64,000 nucleotides of DNA. It comes from an uncultured Prevotella sp. Its GTDB lineage: Bacteria > Bacteroidota > Bacteroidia > Bacteroidales > Bacteroidaceae. Every line of letters starts with the position of its first letter. Position 1 is the stretch's first letter. Shown here one piece after another: positions 42,496 through 51,519 of the stretch. The DNA is taken from the NCBI GenBank assembly GCA_902800365.1, contig CADCEF010000006.1, positions 62,001 to 126,000 on the forward strand, read 5' to 3'. The notes beneath the pieces were generated by a model. It did not search any database, was not told where the DNA came from, and saw only the letters and a program-made list of their open reading frames with translations. Both the position numbers and the translations under genes were made by a program.

Positions 42496-43475
42496 AGATA
42501 AAGGATATAGAGCTTGCCAATATTAGTCGCTTTCGTGGCGAGTTGATGGGAGCAGCAATGCTGTTCATCATTCTGTTCCACGTTCCATTGGCTCGTAGTA
42601 GCGAGTTCTTTGGATTGAGGCGATGCGGAAATGTTGGTGTCGACATGTTCCTTTTTCTTAGTGGTATAGGTCTTTGGTTCTCATGGGTAAAAAATCCGTC
42701 TGTGTGGCAGTTTTATAAGCGACGCCTTCTTCGCATCTATCCAGCTTGGCTGGTAATGGCTTCGCTCTTCTATATGCCTCGATTCGATTGGGCTCAAGGC
42801 GATTATATCGACCTGATAGGCGACATCACCATCAACTGGGACTTCTGGTTGCACGATGAACTTACCTTCTGGTACATCCCAGCCATCATGATGCTTTACC
42901 TCTGGGCCCCACCATATATGCGATTGATACAGAAACATCCTGTTTATCGCTGGATGCCTGTATTGATGATTCTGTGGTGCATCTGGGTGCAATGGATTGT
43001 TCCTTTGCATCAGGCTTTGGGGCACATAGAGATTTTCTGGAGTCGCGTACCTATTTTCTTTATAGGCATCAACTGTGGCGAGTTGGTAAGGCGTGAGACA
43101 AAGATTGATGGAGCAGGCATCTGGATGATTCTGTTCTTGTTCCTTGCTACATTCAGCTCTTGTTTTTATTTGGAGCAAGTTACTCATGGACGATTCCCTC
43201 TGTTCGTAGAGCGAATGATATACATACCATTTACGATTACGCTCATCCTGATGCTTAATCGAGTGTTCCGCAGAACACCCAAGTGGTTCAATCGCTTCTG
43301 CGCTTTTTTTGGAGCCCTGAGTCTGGAGGCTTATCTGATACACGATCACTTTGTGATGACGTATATCACGCCTTACAATCTTGGCTATTGGCTTACAGCT
43401 CTGCTTACCATAGTGATAACAATTCCGCTTGCCTGGCTGTTACAGAAAGCGCTAAAACTGTTAGTTAGAATATGA
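42492..43475 (+). CDS. Membrane acyltransferase (family 3-like)
   Basis: 327 residues with about nine or ten membrane helices. The histidine motif is AMLFIILFHVPLA (about 18-30), followed by GVDMFLFLSGIGLWFSW and RRLLRIYPAW, which fit acyltransferase-3/OafA-type O-acetylases. It lies between another acyltransferase and a HAD phosphatase, each overlapping by 4 nt. The two acyltransferases are not close duplicates. Acceptor unknown, presumably a cell-surface glycan. Confidence 0.85.
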   Translation: MKIKDIELANISRFRGELMGAAMLFIILFHVPLARSSEFFGLRRCGNVGVDMFLFLSGIGLWFSWVKNPSVWQFYKRRLLRIYPAWLVMASLFYMPRFDWAQGDYIDLIGDITINWDFWLHDELTFWYIPAIMMLYLWAPPYMRLIQKHPVYRWMPVLMILWCIWVQWIVPLHQALGHIEIFWSRVPIFFIGINCGELVRRETKIDGAGIWMILFLFLATFSSCFYLEQVTHGRFPLFVERMIYIPFTITLILMLNRVFRRTPKWFNRFCAFFGALSLEAYLIHDHFVMTYITPYNLGYWLTALLTIVITIPLAWLLQKALKLLVRI

Positions 43476-44053
43476 AGAAGGTGTATGCATTCGACTTTGA
43501 CGGAACGCTCACCACCAAAGATACTTTGCTGGAGTTTATCCGTTATGCCAAAGGTTCTTCAAGCTTTTGGCTGGGTTTTCTGTTCCATATTCACCTTTTG
43601 ATACTGATGAAACTTGGATTCTATCCTAATTGGAAAGCCAAGCAGAAGGTGTTTGCTCACTTCTTTAAGGGTATGACTATCGAGGATTTCGATGCTATCT
43701 GTCAGGATTTTGCAGCCTCATCAAAACATCTGTTAAGACTCAAAGGCATCGAGGCTGTCAATCAAGCCATCAGCGAAGGATCAAAAGTGCTGATAATTAG
43801 CGCATCTATCGACAACTGGGTACAGCCATTCTTTCCTAAAGTAAAGGTATTAGGCACTAAGATAGAAGTAGAAAATGGGGTATTGACAGGACGATTCCTA
43901 ACCAAGAACTGCTATGGAGAGGAAAAGGTTAATCGTCTGAAAGCCATCTATCCTAATCGCCATGACTATCACCTAACTGCCTTTGGCGACAGCAGAGGCG
44001 ATAAAGAGCTATTGGCTTTTGCTGACGAATCGCATTTTAAACCATTCAGATAA
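43472..44053 (+). CDS. HAD-IB family phosphatase
   Basis: 193 residues. Motif I is FDFDGTLTTKDT (about 7-18), motif II LIISAS (about 107-112), and motif IV GDSRGDKELL, with a cap helix region of hydrophobic residues near 33-50. The layout is that of phosphoserine-phosphatase-like HAD-IB enzymes, which dephosphorylate small amino-alcohol or lipid-precursor phosphates. It is in one operon with acyltransferases and a phosphoethanolamine transferase, so a phospholipid or headgroup substrate is plausible. Confidence 0.85.
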   Translation: MKKVYAFDFDGTLTTKDTLLEFIRYAKGSSSFWLGFLFHIHLLILMKLGFYPNWKAKQKVFAHFFKGMTIEDFDAICQDFAASSKHLLRLKGIEAVNQAISEGSKVLIISASIDNWVQPFFPKVKVLGTKIEVENGVLTGRFLTKNCYGEEKVNRLKAIYPNRHDYHLTAFGDSRGDKELLAFADESHFKPFR

Positions 44054-44064
44054 GTATTAAAACA

Positions 44065-45477
44065 ATGAAGATATTTAAGATTAAACCTATAGAAAAAGTT
44101 CAGGCCATCGTAGTGTTGGTACTACTGATTGTGCTTAATCTGATACTTATCAGCAAGTATCCTGATTTTGTAAACATTATGCCTGAGAACTATAAGGAGT
44201 TTATCCATCAGTTCAAGGTGTCTGGTTTCGACCCTATCACCTACTCAACTGTTACCAACTGGTATCAAGGCTATAACGTATATCGCCACCCATTACTGGC
44301 CTTTATGATGTGGATTCCTAACGTTCTCAACGCATGGCTCATGGATCTTACTGGATTGAATCTGGTACAGTATGTTGTAGGCCTTATATTGCTTTTCTGT
44401 GGATTCTATTCATACATCTTTATGCGCCGTATCTTGGTTGAGGTTATTGGCGTGAAAGAGAAAGATGGTATCATACTTAATGCCATGTTCTTTGGCTTTG
44501 CATATACGATGGTGGGATTGGTGGTTCCTGATCACTTCGTAATGTCTCAGATGTTATTGCTGCTCACATTCTATATCTGTGGATTAGCCATCAATAATGG
44601 TAAGCGACTTAGCATCCTGAAAACCATCATATTGTTTGTTCTCACAGCAGGTGTTACACTTAGCAATGGTGTTAAGATATACCTCTCGGCCTTGTTCACA
44701 AACAAGTGGCGATTCTTCCGTCCTGGCTATCTCATACTTGGTGTTATCCTGCCAGCAGCACTTATGTGGACTTTCTGCAGATGGGAGTATCGCGAGTTTG
44801 TTCTGCCAAGCGAGAAGGCTGTACAAGCCAAGAAAGCAGCTCAGCGTCGTGCTGACCTTGACAAGTATGCCAAACTATATGCAGAACAGACAGGAGAGAC
44901 TGATTCTGCACTTATAGCTCAAGGTGGTCGCGACCTTTATAAAAAGCACATCTGGCAGGTTCACGAGAAGAATATGAAGGATCCTTGGAATGCCCATACA
45001 GGTAAACCTTTAGCCAAAGAAGGATTTATGAAGTGGACTGATGTATCAACAGATCGCGTTGAGACTATCTGGCACAACCTTTTTGGTGAGACCATACAGT
45101 TGCATCAAGACTATCTACTGGATGATACGCTGAAGAAACGTCCTGTGATAGTTGAATATCGATACGTATTGAACTATGTGGTTGAGGCCTTGATTATAGC
45201 CTTGTTATTGATAGGTGTATGGATGGGACGCAAGCATCGTTTCTTATGGATGATTCTCTCATGCTTTGCCTTTGATATGGCTCTGCACTTGGGCCTTGGC
45301 TTTGGTATAAACGAAATCTACATTATGGGTCCACATTGGCTTTATGTCATCCCCATAGCTATCGCTTATATCTTCAAAAACGCCAACACCAAGTGGCATA
45401 AACCACTCAGAATAATAACAGCCCTGCTGGCAATATTCCTGTTAGGTTGGAATGGCTACTTATTTATTAGCTATTGA
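44065..45477 (+). CDS. Polytopic membrane protein, DUF6080-like
   Basis: 470 residues with about ten hydrophobic helices and a hydrophilic loop at about 250-345 containing charged, Lys-rich sequence (KAAQRRADLDKYAKLYAEQ). The layout resembles membrane glycosyltransferases of the GT-C type; I believe the family is the one called DUF6080, but cannot check. It begins 11 nt after the HAD gene and ends the operon, overlapping the convergent glycosyltransferase gene by 18 nt. A role in surface glycan assembly is inferred from context. Confidence 0.68.
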   Translation: MKIFKIKPIEKVQAIVVLVLLIVLNLILISKYPDFVNIMPENYKEFIHQFKVSGFDPITYSTVTNWYQGYNVYRHPLLAFMMWIPNVLNAWLMDLTGLNLVQYVVGLILLFCGFYSYIFMRRILVEVIGVKEKDGIILNAMFFGFAYTMVGLVVPDHFVMSQMLLLLTFYICGLAINNGKRLSILKTIILFVLTAGVTLSNGVKIYLSALFTNKWRFFRPGYLILGVILPAALMWTFCRWEYREFVLPSEKAVQAKKAAQRRADLDKYAKLYAEQTGETDSALIAQGGRDLYKKHIWQVHEKNMKDPWNAHTGKPLAKEGFMKWTDVSTDRVETIWHNLFGETIQLHQDYLLDDTLKKRPVIVEYRYVLNYVVEALIIALLLIGVWMGRKHRFLWMILSCFAFDMALHLGLGFGINEIYIMGPHWLYVIPIAIAYIFKNANTKWHKPLRIITALLAIFLLGWNGYLFISY

Positions 45478-46386
45478 TTGCTTTAACTTCAATAGCTTCT
45501 TGTAGTAATGTATTGGAAAATATCCTAACTGTGGAGGCAGCATAATAGCCACGCGATCCATAAGCGGAATATCGCTGGTCAACTGCTTCCTCAGTGGACG
45601 ATAATAGTCGTTAAGCACATAGAACTGTCGCTTGTCGATAAACTTCTCGTACACCTTAATCTGATGCCCTACAAAGGCTGATTTGTAAAGTTCCCATTGG
45701 GACTGAAGGGTCTTACGAAGTTCGTTGTCATATATGCAAATCCATTCAAGATTCTCAATGCGATTATTAGGCACATCTACATTATAAAGATATACAGCAT
45801 CTGCAATAAAGAACACCTTAGGATTCTTAATCAGACATTTTATCTGCATCAGCGAATCCTCACGCTCTACAATCTCACGAGGTGCATCAAGACATCCATC
45901 AAGCAACTTTTTGCGGAACATTATTCCCCAAAGCACACAGAACGAATTCTTGATAGAAAGAAGATTGCGGATTAAAGGTTCACAAGGGACGAATCCTCGC
46001 CAACCAGAATCATAACAATTGCCATGCTGATCTTTATATGTTCCTATCACCTCGTCAGCACCATTTTCTGTTATAGCATTATAAAGCGTTGTTATAGCGC
46101 CAGTAAGCAAGCTGTCGTCAGCATCAACAAACATAATATATTCGCCAGCTGCATGTTCTACGCCTTTTCTGCGAGCTGAAGTCACACCACCATTCTCAGT
46201 ATGTATCACTCGTATTCGAGAATCTTGGGCTGACTTTTCATCGCATATTCTGCCAGAATCGTCAGTACTACCATCATCAACAACGATTATCTCAAAGTCA
46301 TCAAAGTCTTGCTGAAGAAGACTCTCCAGACAATTGCTGATATACTCAGCTTTATTATAGACAGGGATGACTATTGAAACCTTCAT
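45460..46386 (-). CDS. Glycosyltransferase family 2
   Basis: 308 residues. The N-terminal GT-A fold shows VSIVIPVYNKAEYISNCLES, IIVVDDGSTDDS and the DxD-type YIMFVDADDS (about 84-93). It transfers a sugar from a nucleotide donor during polysaccharide or O-antigen assembly on the cytoplasmic side. It lies 8 nt downstream of the broken flippase gene and is read from the same promoter. Confidence 0.92.
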   Translation of the reverse strand: MKVSIVIPVYNKAEYISNCLESLLQQDFDDFEIIVVDDGSTDDSGRICDEKSAQDSRIRVIHTENGGVTSARRKGVEHAAGEYIMFVDADDSLLTGAITTLYNAITENGADEVIGTYKDQHGNCYDSGWRGFVPCEPLIRNLLSIKNSFCVLWGIMFRKKLLDGCLDAPREIVEREDSLMQIKCLIKNPKVFFIADAVYLYNVDVPNNRIENLEWICIYDNELRKTLQSQWELYKSAFVGHQIKVYEKFIDKRQFYVLNDYYRPLRKQLTSDIPLMDRVAIMLPPQLGYFPIHYYKKLLKLKQSIANK

Positions 46387-46394
46387 ACTCTCGA

Positions 46395-47785
46395 TTATTT
46401 CTTCTTAAGGATAAACTGCATACATTCACGCAGAATAACAACATTAAGCAGTCGCATAATGCCATAATAGAGTGCTGCAGCAATTAGGACTCTTACCACA
46501 AGTAACAGATAGATATTACTAATAGCTATAGTAGCAAAATAAGTAGCCACCATCACTAAAGCACCACAAAACATAAAAGGAACAATATCCTTCAGAACGT
46601 TGAGGAATCTTAGTCCAATTATCCGCTTTGCAGAAGGCATCCAAGCCCCAAGCCACAGCGATAAAACAGTAGTATGATGCATAACTGCAACACTATCTGA
46701 CCAATATTCAACCACATATTGATATCGCTGCGTCCATGACTTATTACCAAGTTCTGATAAAGCGTATAGATAGGCATAAAGGCACCACTTATACAAAGAA
46801 TCTGCAACAGAGGTATGCACTCTATCCACTCATATCCGATGGTACAGAGAATAAACTCACGAGCCACCAAAGCCAAACCAAACAGAGCTGGGAAAGAGAG
46901 GAAGGCTGTGAAACGAAGCATCTTGCGGAAAACCTGCTGCTCGCGCTCTTTCTCTTCTCTGACACTTACCAATACTGGTTGAGCTACCTGCCCAACCATT
47001 CCGCCAACAGTCTGGAACGCCATAGAGTCCCACTTATATGCCTGGAAGAAATTACCCACTACTCTTGCATCTCTAAACAATCGTCCAAAGATAACAGTCA
47101 ACAGGTTCTGGTTCACAGTATTCACAATCATCGTAACCAGAATCTTCATCGAGAATGAGAATGTCTGACGTATATAGTCGAACGTAAAACGTAATGACGG
47201 CTTCCACTTTACATAATAGAAACGTCCTAATATCAATATCGCAGAATTAACTACCTGTTGCCAAGCCAAGCTCCAATAGGCCATATCATTAAGCGCCATC
47301 ACGATAGCAGTAGAACCTGATATAACCAGAGCCGTAAGATTAATGATGGTTATCTCGCGATTCATCATATTCTTTACCATATACGCATTGGTAGAGATAC
47401 CAAACGATGAGATAAAGAACGAAAGAAACAGAAATCGCGACAGATCAGTAAGCCTTGGCTGATGGAAGAACCATGCGATAAGTGGAGCCGACATGAAAAG
47501 CAGCATGTAAAGCAAACCTCCCATCAGGATATTAAACCAGAACACACTATTATATTGTTGTGCTGTAGGCTGCTTTTCGTTGATAAGTGCTGTAGAGAAT
47601 CCGCTCGACTGCAGATTGCCTGCAATGGCTGTAAATATGGCCAACATACCAACAAGACCAGTATCATCAGGAGTAAGCTGTCGCAGCACAATGATACCAA
47701 TAAGCAAGTTAAGCACCTGCATGGTACCATTATTAATAGCACCCCACATAAGTCCTTTGGCAGTCTTTTCTTTTAAATTCTCCAT
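46395..47785 (-). pseudogene. Polysaccharide flippase (Wzx/MATE-like), frameshifted
   Basis: From MENLKEKTAKGLMWGAINN the frame encodes about ten helices of an oligosaccharide flippase, then at about 46619-46670 it runs into a stop (ending GLGLGCLLQSG). The other frame continues the family sequence with KRIIGLRFLNVLKD up to ILKKK at 46395. Adding one base in the GGGG run near 46655 restores the frame, giving 463 residues, but the joint also looks about 16 residues short compared with the usual loop before IGLR, so a 49-nt-like deletion is possible. If real, export of the associated glycan would be lost or taken over by another flippase. Confidence 0.78.
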
Positions 47786-47794
47786 ATCTGCGTG

Positions 47795-47826
47795 CAAAAA
47801 TACTACTTTTTGTTTGATGTTCCAAA
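47795..47826 (-). promoter_or_regulatory. Promoter of flippase-GT2 (minus)
   Basis: On the minus strand -7 TATTTTTG at 47795-47802 and -33 TTTG at 47823-47826, spacer 20 nt; nine bases to the ATG at 47785. Confidence 0.8.
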
Positions 47827-47844
47827 AGAATTTCTGTAATTTTG
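47813..47844 (+). promoter_or_regulatory. Promoter of licD (plus), interlocked with the minus promoter
   Basis: -33 TTTG at 47813-47816 and -7 TAATTTTG at 47837-47844, spacer 20 nt, eight bases to the ATG at 47853. It decides the licD start over a longer open frame. Confidence 0.8.
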
Positions 47845-47852
47845 CACGCAGA

Positions 47853-48635
47853 ATGAGACAGATTACAGATATCAACGAATTACGCCAGATTCAAATGGGT
47901 ATTCTGGACAATGTGCATCGTTTCTGCGAAGCACATGGGTTGACATATTTCCTTTCAAGTGGAACACTTATTGGTGCTGTACGACATAAAGGATACATAC
48001 CCTGGGATGACGATATCGACATCTATATGCCAAGAAAGGATTATGAGCAGTTCCTTCAAATATACAGCGACGAAACTGGTAGATATCGTGCCATCAACCC
48101 TCTGACAGAATCACACTACTATTATACATTTGCCAAGGTAGTAGACCAAAAGACCCGTATGGTAGAAAAGGAGACAGAAGGTTACGAGATAGGCGTATAT
48201 ATGGATATTTTCCCTGTTGACTATGTAACTGATGATTTGGCAGAGCGTGAGCAAGTGTTCAAAAAGAAAAAGCTGCTCTACAAGATTCGCAGATGCAAGA
48301 TATCGAATAGTAACCCATTGCAATCAAAGTTAGCCTATTGGGTATATAAGAACTGGCCACTATCAGTAAAACAACTTGAGAACAGAATAAGAAAACTCAT
48401 TGTTTTGGATCATCCAACAAATACTGTTTGTAATATGACAGAAGCAGGACCAAAACTTAAAGGATGTTTTCCAGCTGAAGACATTGCCTCAGCTGTTGAC
48501 ATTGAGTTTGAAGGAAAGATGTATAAGACTATGATAGGATATCGCGACTATCTGGAGCGAACCTATGGCGACTATATGGTATTACCACCTGTAGAACAAC
48601 GAGTAACTCACAAGTTCGAAGCCTATATTTTATAA
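47853..48635 (+). CDS. licD: LicD family phosphotransferase
   Basis: 260 residues from MRQITDINELRQIQMG. The LicD signature is FLSSGTLIGAVRHKG followed by PWDDDIDI (about 35-56). LicD enzymes transfer phosphocholine or a related phospho-alcohol from a CDP-activated donor to a sugar of a surface glycan. A CTP-type nucleotidyltransferase fused to a PLP enzyme follows 21 nt later, so the donor is probably made by the next gene. No choline kinase or choline transporter is nearby, so choline is less likely. Confidence 0.88.
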   Translation: MRQITDINELRQIQMGILDNVHRFCEAHGLTYFLSSGTLIGAVRHKGYIPWDDDIDIYMPRKDYEQFLQIYSDETGRYRAINPLTESHYYYTFAKVVDQKTRMVEKETEGYEIGVYMDIFPVDYVTDDLAEREQVFKKKKLLYKIRRCKISNSNPLQSKLAYWVYKNWPLSVKQLENRIRKLIVLDHPTNTVCNMTEAGPKLKGCFPAEDIASAVDIEFEGKMYKTMIGYRDYLERTYGDYMVLPPVEQRVTHKFEAYIL

Positions 48636-48656
48636 CGAAACTTTATCATCAACAAT

Positions 48657-50480
48657 ATGCAAGCAATAATATTAGCGGCAGGAATGGGTCGCAGACTTGG
48701 AGAACTTACCAAAGAGAATACCAAATGCATGGTACCTGTTAATGGTGTCAGACTGATTGACCGTCTTTTGGGACAATTGTCTGGACTGAAACTGAATAGA
48801 GTTATCATTGTGGTTGGCTATCAGGGACAGAAGCTGATAGACTATATTGGTAATCGCTACGAGGGAAAGTTGAAGATAGAGTTTGCAGAAAATCCCATCT
48901 ACGATAAGACCAATAATATCTATTCGTTATCGATGGTAAAAGATAAGTTGCAGGAAGATGATACTCTGCTGATAGAAAGTGACCTTATCTTCAGCAATCG
49001 TTTCTTCCCAATGATTATCGAAAATCCATATCCAAACCTTGCTTTGGTTGCAAAGTACGAGTCATGGATGGATGGCACTATGGTGCGATTGGATGAAGAG
49101 CAGCATATAGTTAACTTCATATCAAAAGATGCTTTCGACTATAGTGATGTAGATTCGTATTATAAGACAGTTAATATCTATAAGTTCAGTAAAGATTTCC
49201 TTCAGCATCAGTATGTGCCATTCCTCGATGCTTATACCAAGGCTGTTGGTAATAATGAGTACTATGAGAATGTGCTTCGCATCATCTCTATGCTGAACAG
49301 CCATAATATGAAAGCTCTGCCTGTTGGTAACGAGAAGTGGTATGAGATTGACGATAAACAGGATTTAGACATCGCTGAGGCACTGTTTGCTGATGATAAG
49401 GACGTAATTCGCAAATACTATGGCAGATATGGTGGATTCTGGCGATTCCCACAGATGCTCGACTTCTGCTATCTGGTAAATCCATACTTCCCATCAAAGC
49501 GCATGAAGGACGAACTACGCAGCAATTTCGACACCCTGTTGACAGAATATCCATCAGGCATGAAGGTAAACACCCTGATAGCCAGCAAATGCTTTGGTGT
49601 AAGTGAGCAGTATATTGTTCCTGGTAATGGAGCTGCAGAGCTTATTAAGGTGCTTATGGAGGGCGATACAAAGGGTAAGACAGGTTTTATCCGTCCTACC
49701 TTTGAGGAATACCCAAATCGCTTTGATAAGTCGCTACAGGTAACCTTTACGCCTCAAAACGATGATTATCGCTATACTGCAGATGACCTTATGCAATATT
49801 TTGGCGACAAGGATATCAAGACTCTTATGCTTATCAACCCTGATAACCCATCAGGTAACTTCATCCCCAAGGCAGATGTATTGAGATTGGCTAAGTGGTG
49901 TGAGGATAGAAACATCCGATTAGTTGTTGATGAGAGTTTTGTTGACTTCAGCGTTGATTATAAAACCAACTCTCTGCTCTCTGACGAGATTCTTGAGGCA
50001 TATCCCCATATGGCAGTCATGAAGAGTATCTCGAAGAGTTTTGGTGTACCAGGCCTTCGTTTAGGTATTCTGGCATCAGCCAACAAAGAGTTGATTGCTC
50101 ATATAAAGAAAGAGGTGTCTATCTGGAACCTGAACTCGTTTGCTGAGTTCTTTATGCAGATATACAACAAGCATGAGAAGGATTATCTTAAGGCCTGCGA
50201 TAAGTTTGTAGCAGAGAGAGCCGACTTTGAGCGCCAGTTGAAGACTATCCCATATCTACGTGTAATGCCTACTCAGGCCAATTATTTTCTGTGTGAGGTG
50301 CTGCCACCATATACAGCCACAGAGATTGTTGTATATACACTCCGCAATCATAACATCCTTACTCGCGATTGCAGCCAGAAACCTGGTCTTGATCCCAATA
50401 AGCAGTATATGCGTATTGCTGTTCGCAATCATGAGGATAACACCAGATTGGTTGAGGCTCTAAGACATTATAAGAAGTAA
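48657..50480 (+). CDS. Fused CTP:phospho-alcohol cytidylyltransferase and CobD/HisC-like PLP enzyme
   Basis: 607 residues in two domains. Residues 1-240 are a LicC/PntC-type nucleotidyltransferase: ILAAGMGRRLGELT (5-18), KCMVPVNG (23-30), ESDLIF with Asp109, and IDD (231-233). Residues about 255-607 are a fold-type I PLP enzyme: NPDNPSG (394-400), Schiff-base Lys460 in KSISKSFGVPG, and PGLRLG (465-470). This is the same branch as the CobD-like gene at 10228. The likely sequence is decarboxylation (or transamination) of a phospho-amino acid, then activation with CTP for LicD. Phosphoserine to phosphoethanolamine to CDP-ethanolamine would fit; an aminoethylphosphonate route is an alternative but no PEP mutase is present. 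Confidence 0.85.
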   Translation: MQAIILAAGMGRRLGELTKENTKCMVPVNGVRLIDRLLGQLSGLKLNRVIIVVGYQGQKLIDYIGNRYEGKLKIEFAENPIYDKTNNIYSLSMVKDKLQEDDTLLIESDLIFSNRFFPMIIENPYPNLALVAKYESWMDGTMVRLDEEQHIVNFISKDAFDYSDVDSYYKTVNIYKFSKDFLQHQYVPFLDAYTKAVGNNEYYENVLRIISMLNSHNMKALPVGNEKWYEIDDKQDLDIAEALFADDKDVIRKYYGRYGGFWRFPQMLDFCYLVNPYFPSKRMKDELRSNFDTLLTEYPSGMKVNTLIASKCFGVSEQYIVPGNGAAELIKVLMEGDTKGKTGFIRPTFEEYPNRFDKSLQVTFTPQNDDYRYTADDLMQYFGDKDIKTLMLINPDNPSGNFIPKADVLRLAKWCEDRNIRLVVDESFVDFSVDYKTNSLLSDEILEAYPHMAVMKSISKSFGVPGLRLGILASANKELIAHIKKEVSIWNLNSFAEFFMQIYNKHEKDYLKACDKFVAERADFERQLKTIPYLRVMPTQANYFLCEVLPPYTATEIVVYTLRNHNILTRDCSQKPGLDPNKQYMRIAVRNHEDNTRLVEALRHYKK

Positions 50481-51496
50481 TGAAGAAGGTTTGTATCTGT
50501 GGAGGTGGAAACTTAGGGCATGTTGTAACAGGATTCCTTGCTGCCAATGGAGATTGCGAGGTATCGCTACTTACTCGCCATCCTGAACGTTGGCAACAGC
50601 AACTCGAAATCACTACTCCTGATGGCGAAGTGATGAAAGGACAGGTTAAGACTATTTCTTCTAATCCTAACGATGTTATTAGCCATGCAGATATCGTACT
50701 GCTCTGCCTGCCAGGATTCTCTATCAGCGATGTTCTCAAGCAGATAGCTCCTGTACTGAAAACAGAAACAGCTGTAGGCAGTATTGTTAGTAGCACAGGA
50801 TTCTTCTTCGAGGCTTTTAAGATTCTACCTGCCAATACACCATTATTTGGATTCCAGCGTGTTCCATTCATATCAAGACTTAAGGAATATGGCCATTCTG
50901 CAGATTTACTAGGCTATAAACCCAACCTCAACATAGCAATAGAACAGACAAGCGAAAAAGAGGCTTTACGAGCTGTTATCGAACAGCTGTTTAAAGTGCC
51001 TGTCAAGCTCTTGTCAAGCTATTACGAGGTGAGTCTTACCAATAGCAATCCACTTCTTCACCCATCACGCCTATACAGTCTTTGGAAAGATTGGCACGAG
51101 GGTGTGGTTTATCCTACAGAAAGTCTGTTCTACGAAGAATGGACTATCGAAGCATCTTCCTATCTGATAAAGATGGATGAAGAATTACAGCAACTACTCG
51201 ATGTGCTACCTGTCACCAAAGGCTGCATACCAACCATTCTCGATTACTACGAGAGTACCGATGCTGTTTCGCTCACCAACAAACTGCAATCCATTCAAGC
51301 CTTCAAGGGCCTCAAATCGCCAATGAAGAAAGTAGAAGGCGGCTATATACCCGACTTTGGAAGTCGATACTTTACTGAGGATTTCCCTTTTGGATTACAG
51401 ATCGTTCAGAATCAGGCTCGCCAACATGGAATTAGCACTCCCATGATAGACGAAATTCTTGCTTGGGGCAATAAACAAATAAAAAAGCTCTCCTGA
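50480..51496 (+). CDS. Opine (octopine/nopaline) dehydrogenase-like protein
   Basis: 338 residues. The NAD(P)-binding fingerprint is CICGGGNLGHVVTGFLAANG (5-24), and the C-terminal helical domain with NSNPLLHPSRLYSLW matches the NAD/NADP octopine/nopaline dehydrogenase family, including the His-containing substrate site. Such enzymes join an amino group to an alpha-keto acid by reductive amination. The start overlaps the stop of the fused gene by 1 nt (TAATG), a strong sign of a shared pathway. It may N-carboxyalkylate the amino-alcohol phosphate made there. The stop codon lies inside the terminator stem. Confidence 0.85.
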   Translation: MKKVCICGGGNLGHVVTGFLAANGDCEVSLLTRHPERWQQQLEITTPDGEVMKGQVKTISSNPNDVISHADIVLLCLPGFSISDVLKQIAPVLKTETAVGSIVSSTGFFFEAFKILPANTPLFGFQRVPFISRLKEYGHSADLLGYKPNLNIAIEQTSEKEALRAVIEQLFKVPVKLLSSYYEVSLTNSNPLLHPSRLYSLWKDWHEGVVYPTESLFYEEWTIEASSYLIKMDEELQQLLDVLPVTKGCIPTILDYYESTDAVSLTNKLQSIQAFKGLKSPMKKVEGGYIPDFGSRYFTEDFPFGLQIVQNQARQHGISTPMIDEILAWGNKQIKKLS

Positions 51497-51511
51497 TTGG
51501 GAGAGCTTTTT
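51482..51511. terminator. Bidirectional terminator between the licD operon and metG
   Basis: AAAAAGCTCTCC (51482-51493) pairs with GGGAGAGCTTTTT (51499-51511) around a 5-nt loop; T-runs follow in both directions. Confidence 0.88.
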
Positions 51512-51519
51512 CTTCTTAT

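Noticed and set aside
47580-47852. N-terminal extension of about 91 codons for LicD
   Set aside because: It would run antisense through the flippase gene and across the licD promoter; the family start fits the ATG at 47853.
48657-50480. Aminoethylphosphonate pathway (PntC plus transaminase)
   Set aside because: No PEP mutase or phosphonopyruvate decarboxylase in the window, and the PLP domain looks CobD/HisC-like rather than the AEP transaminase type; kept only as an alternative.
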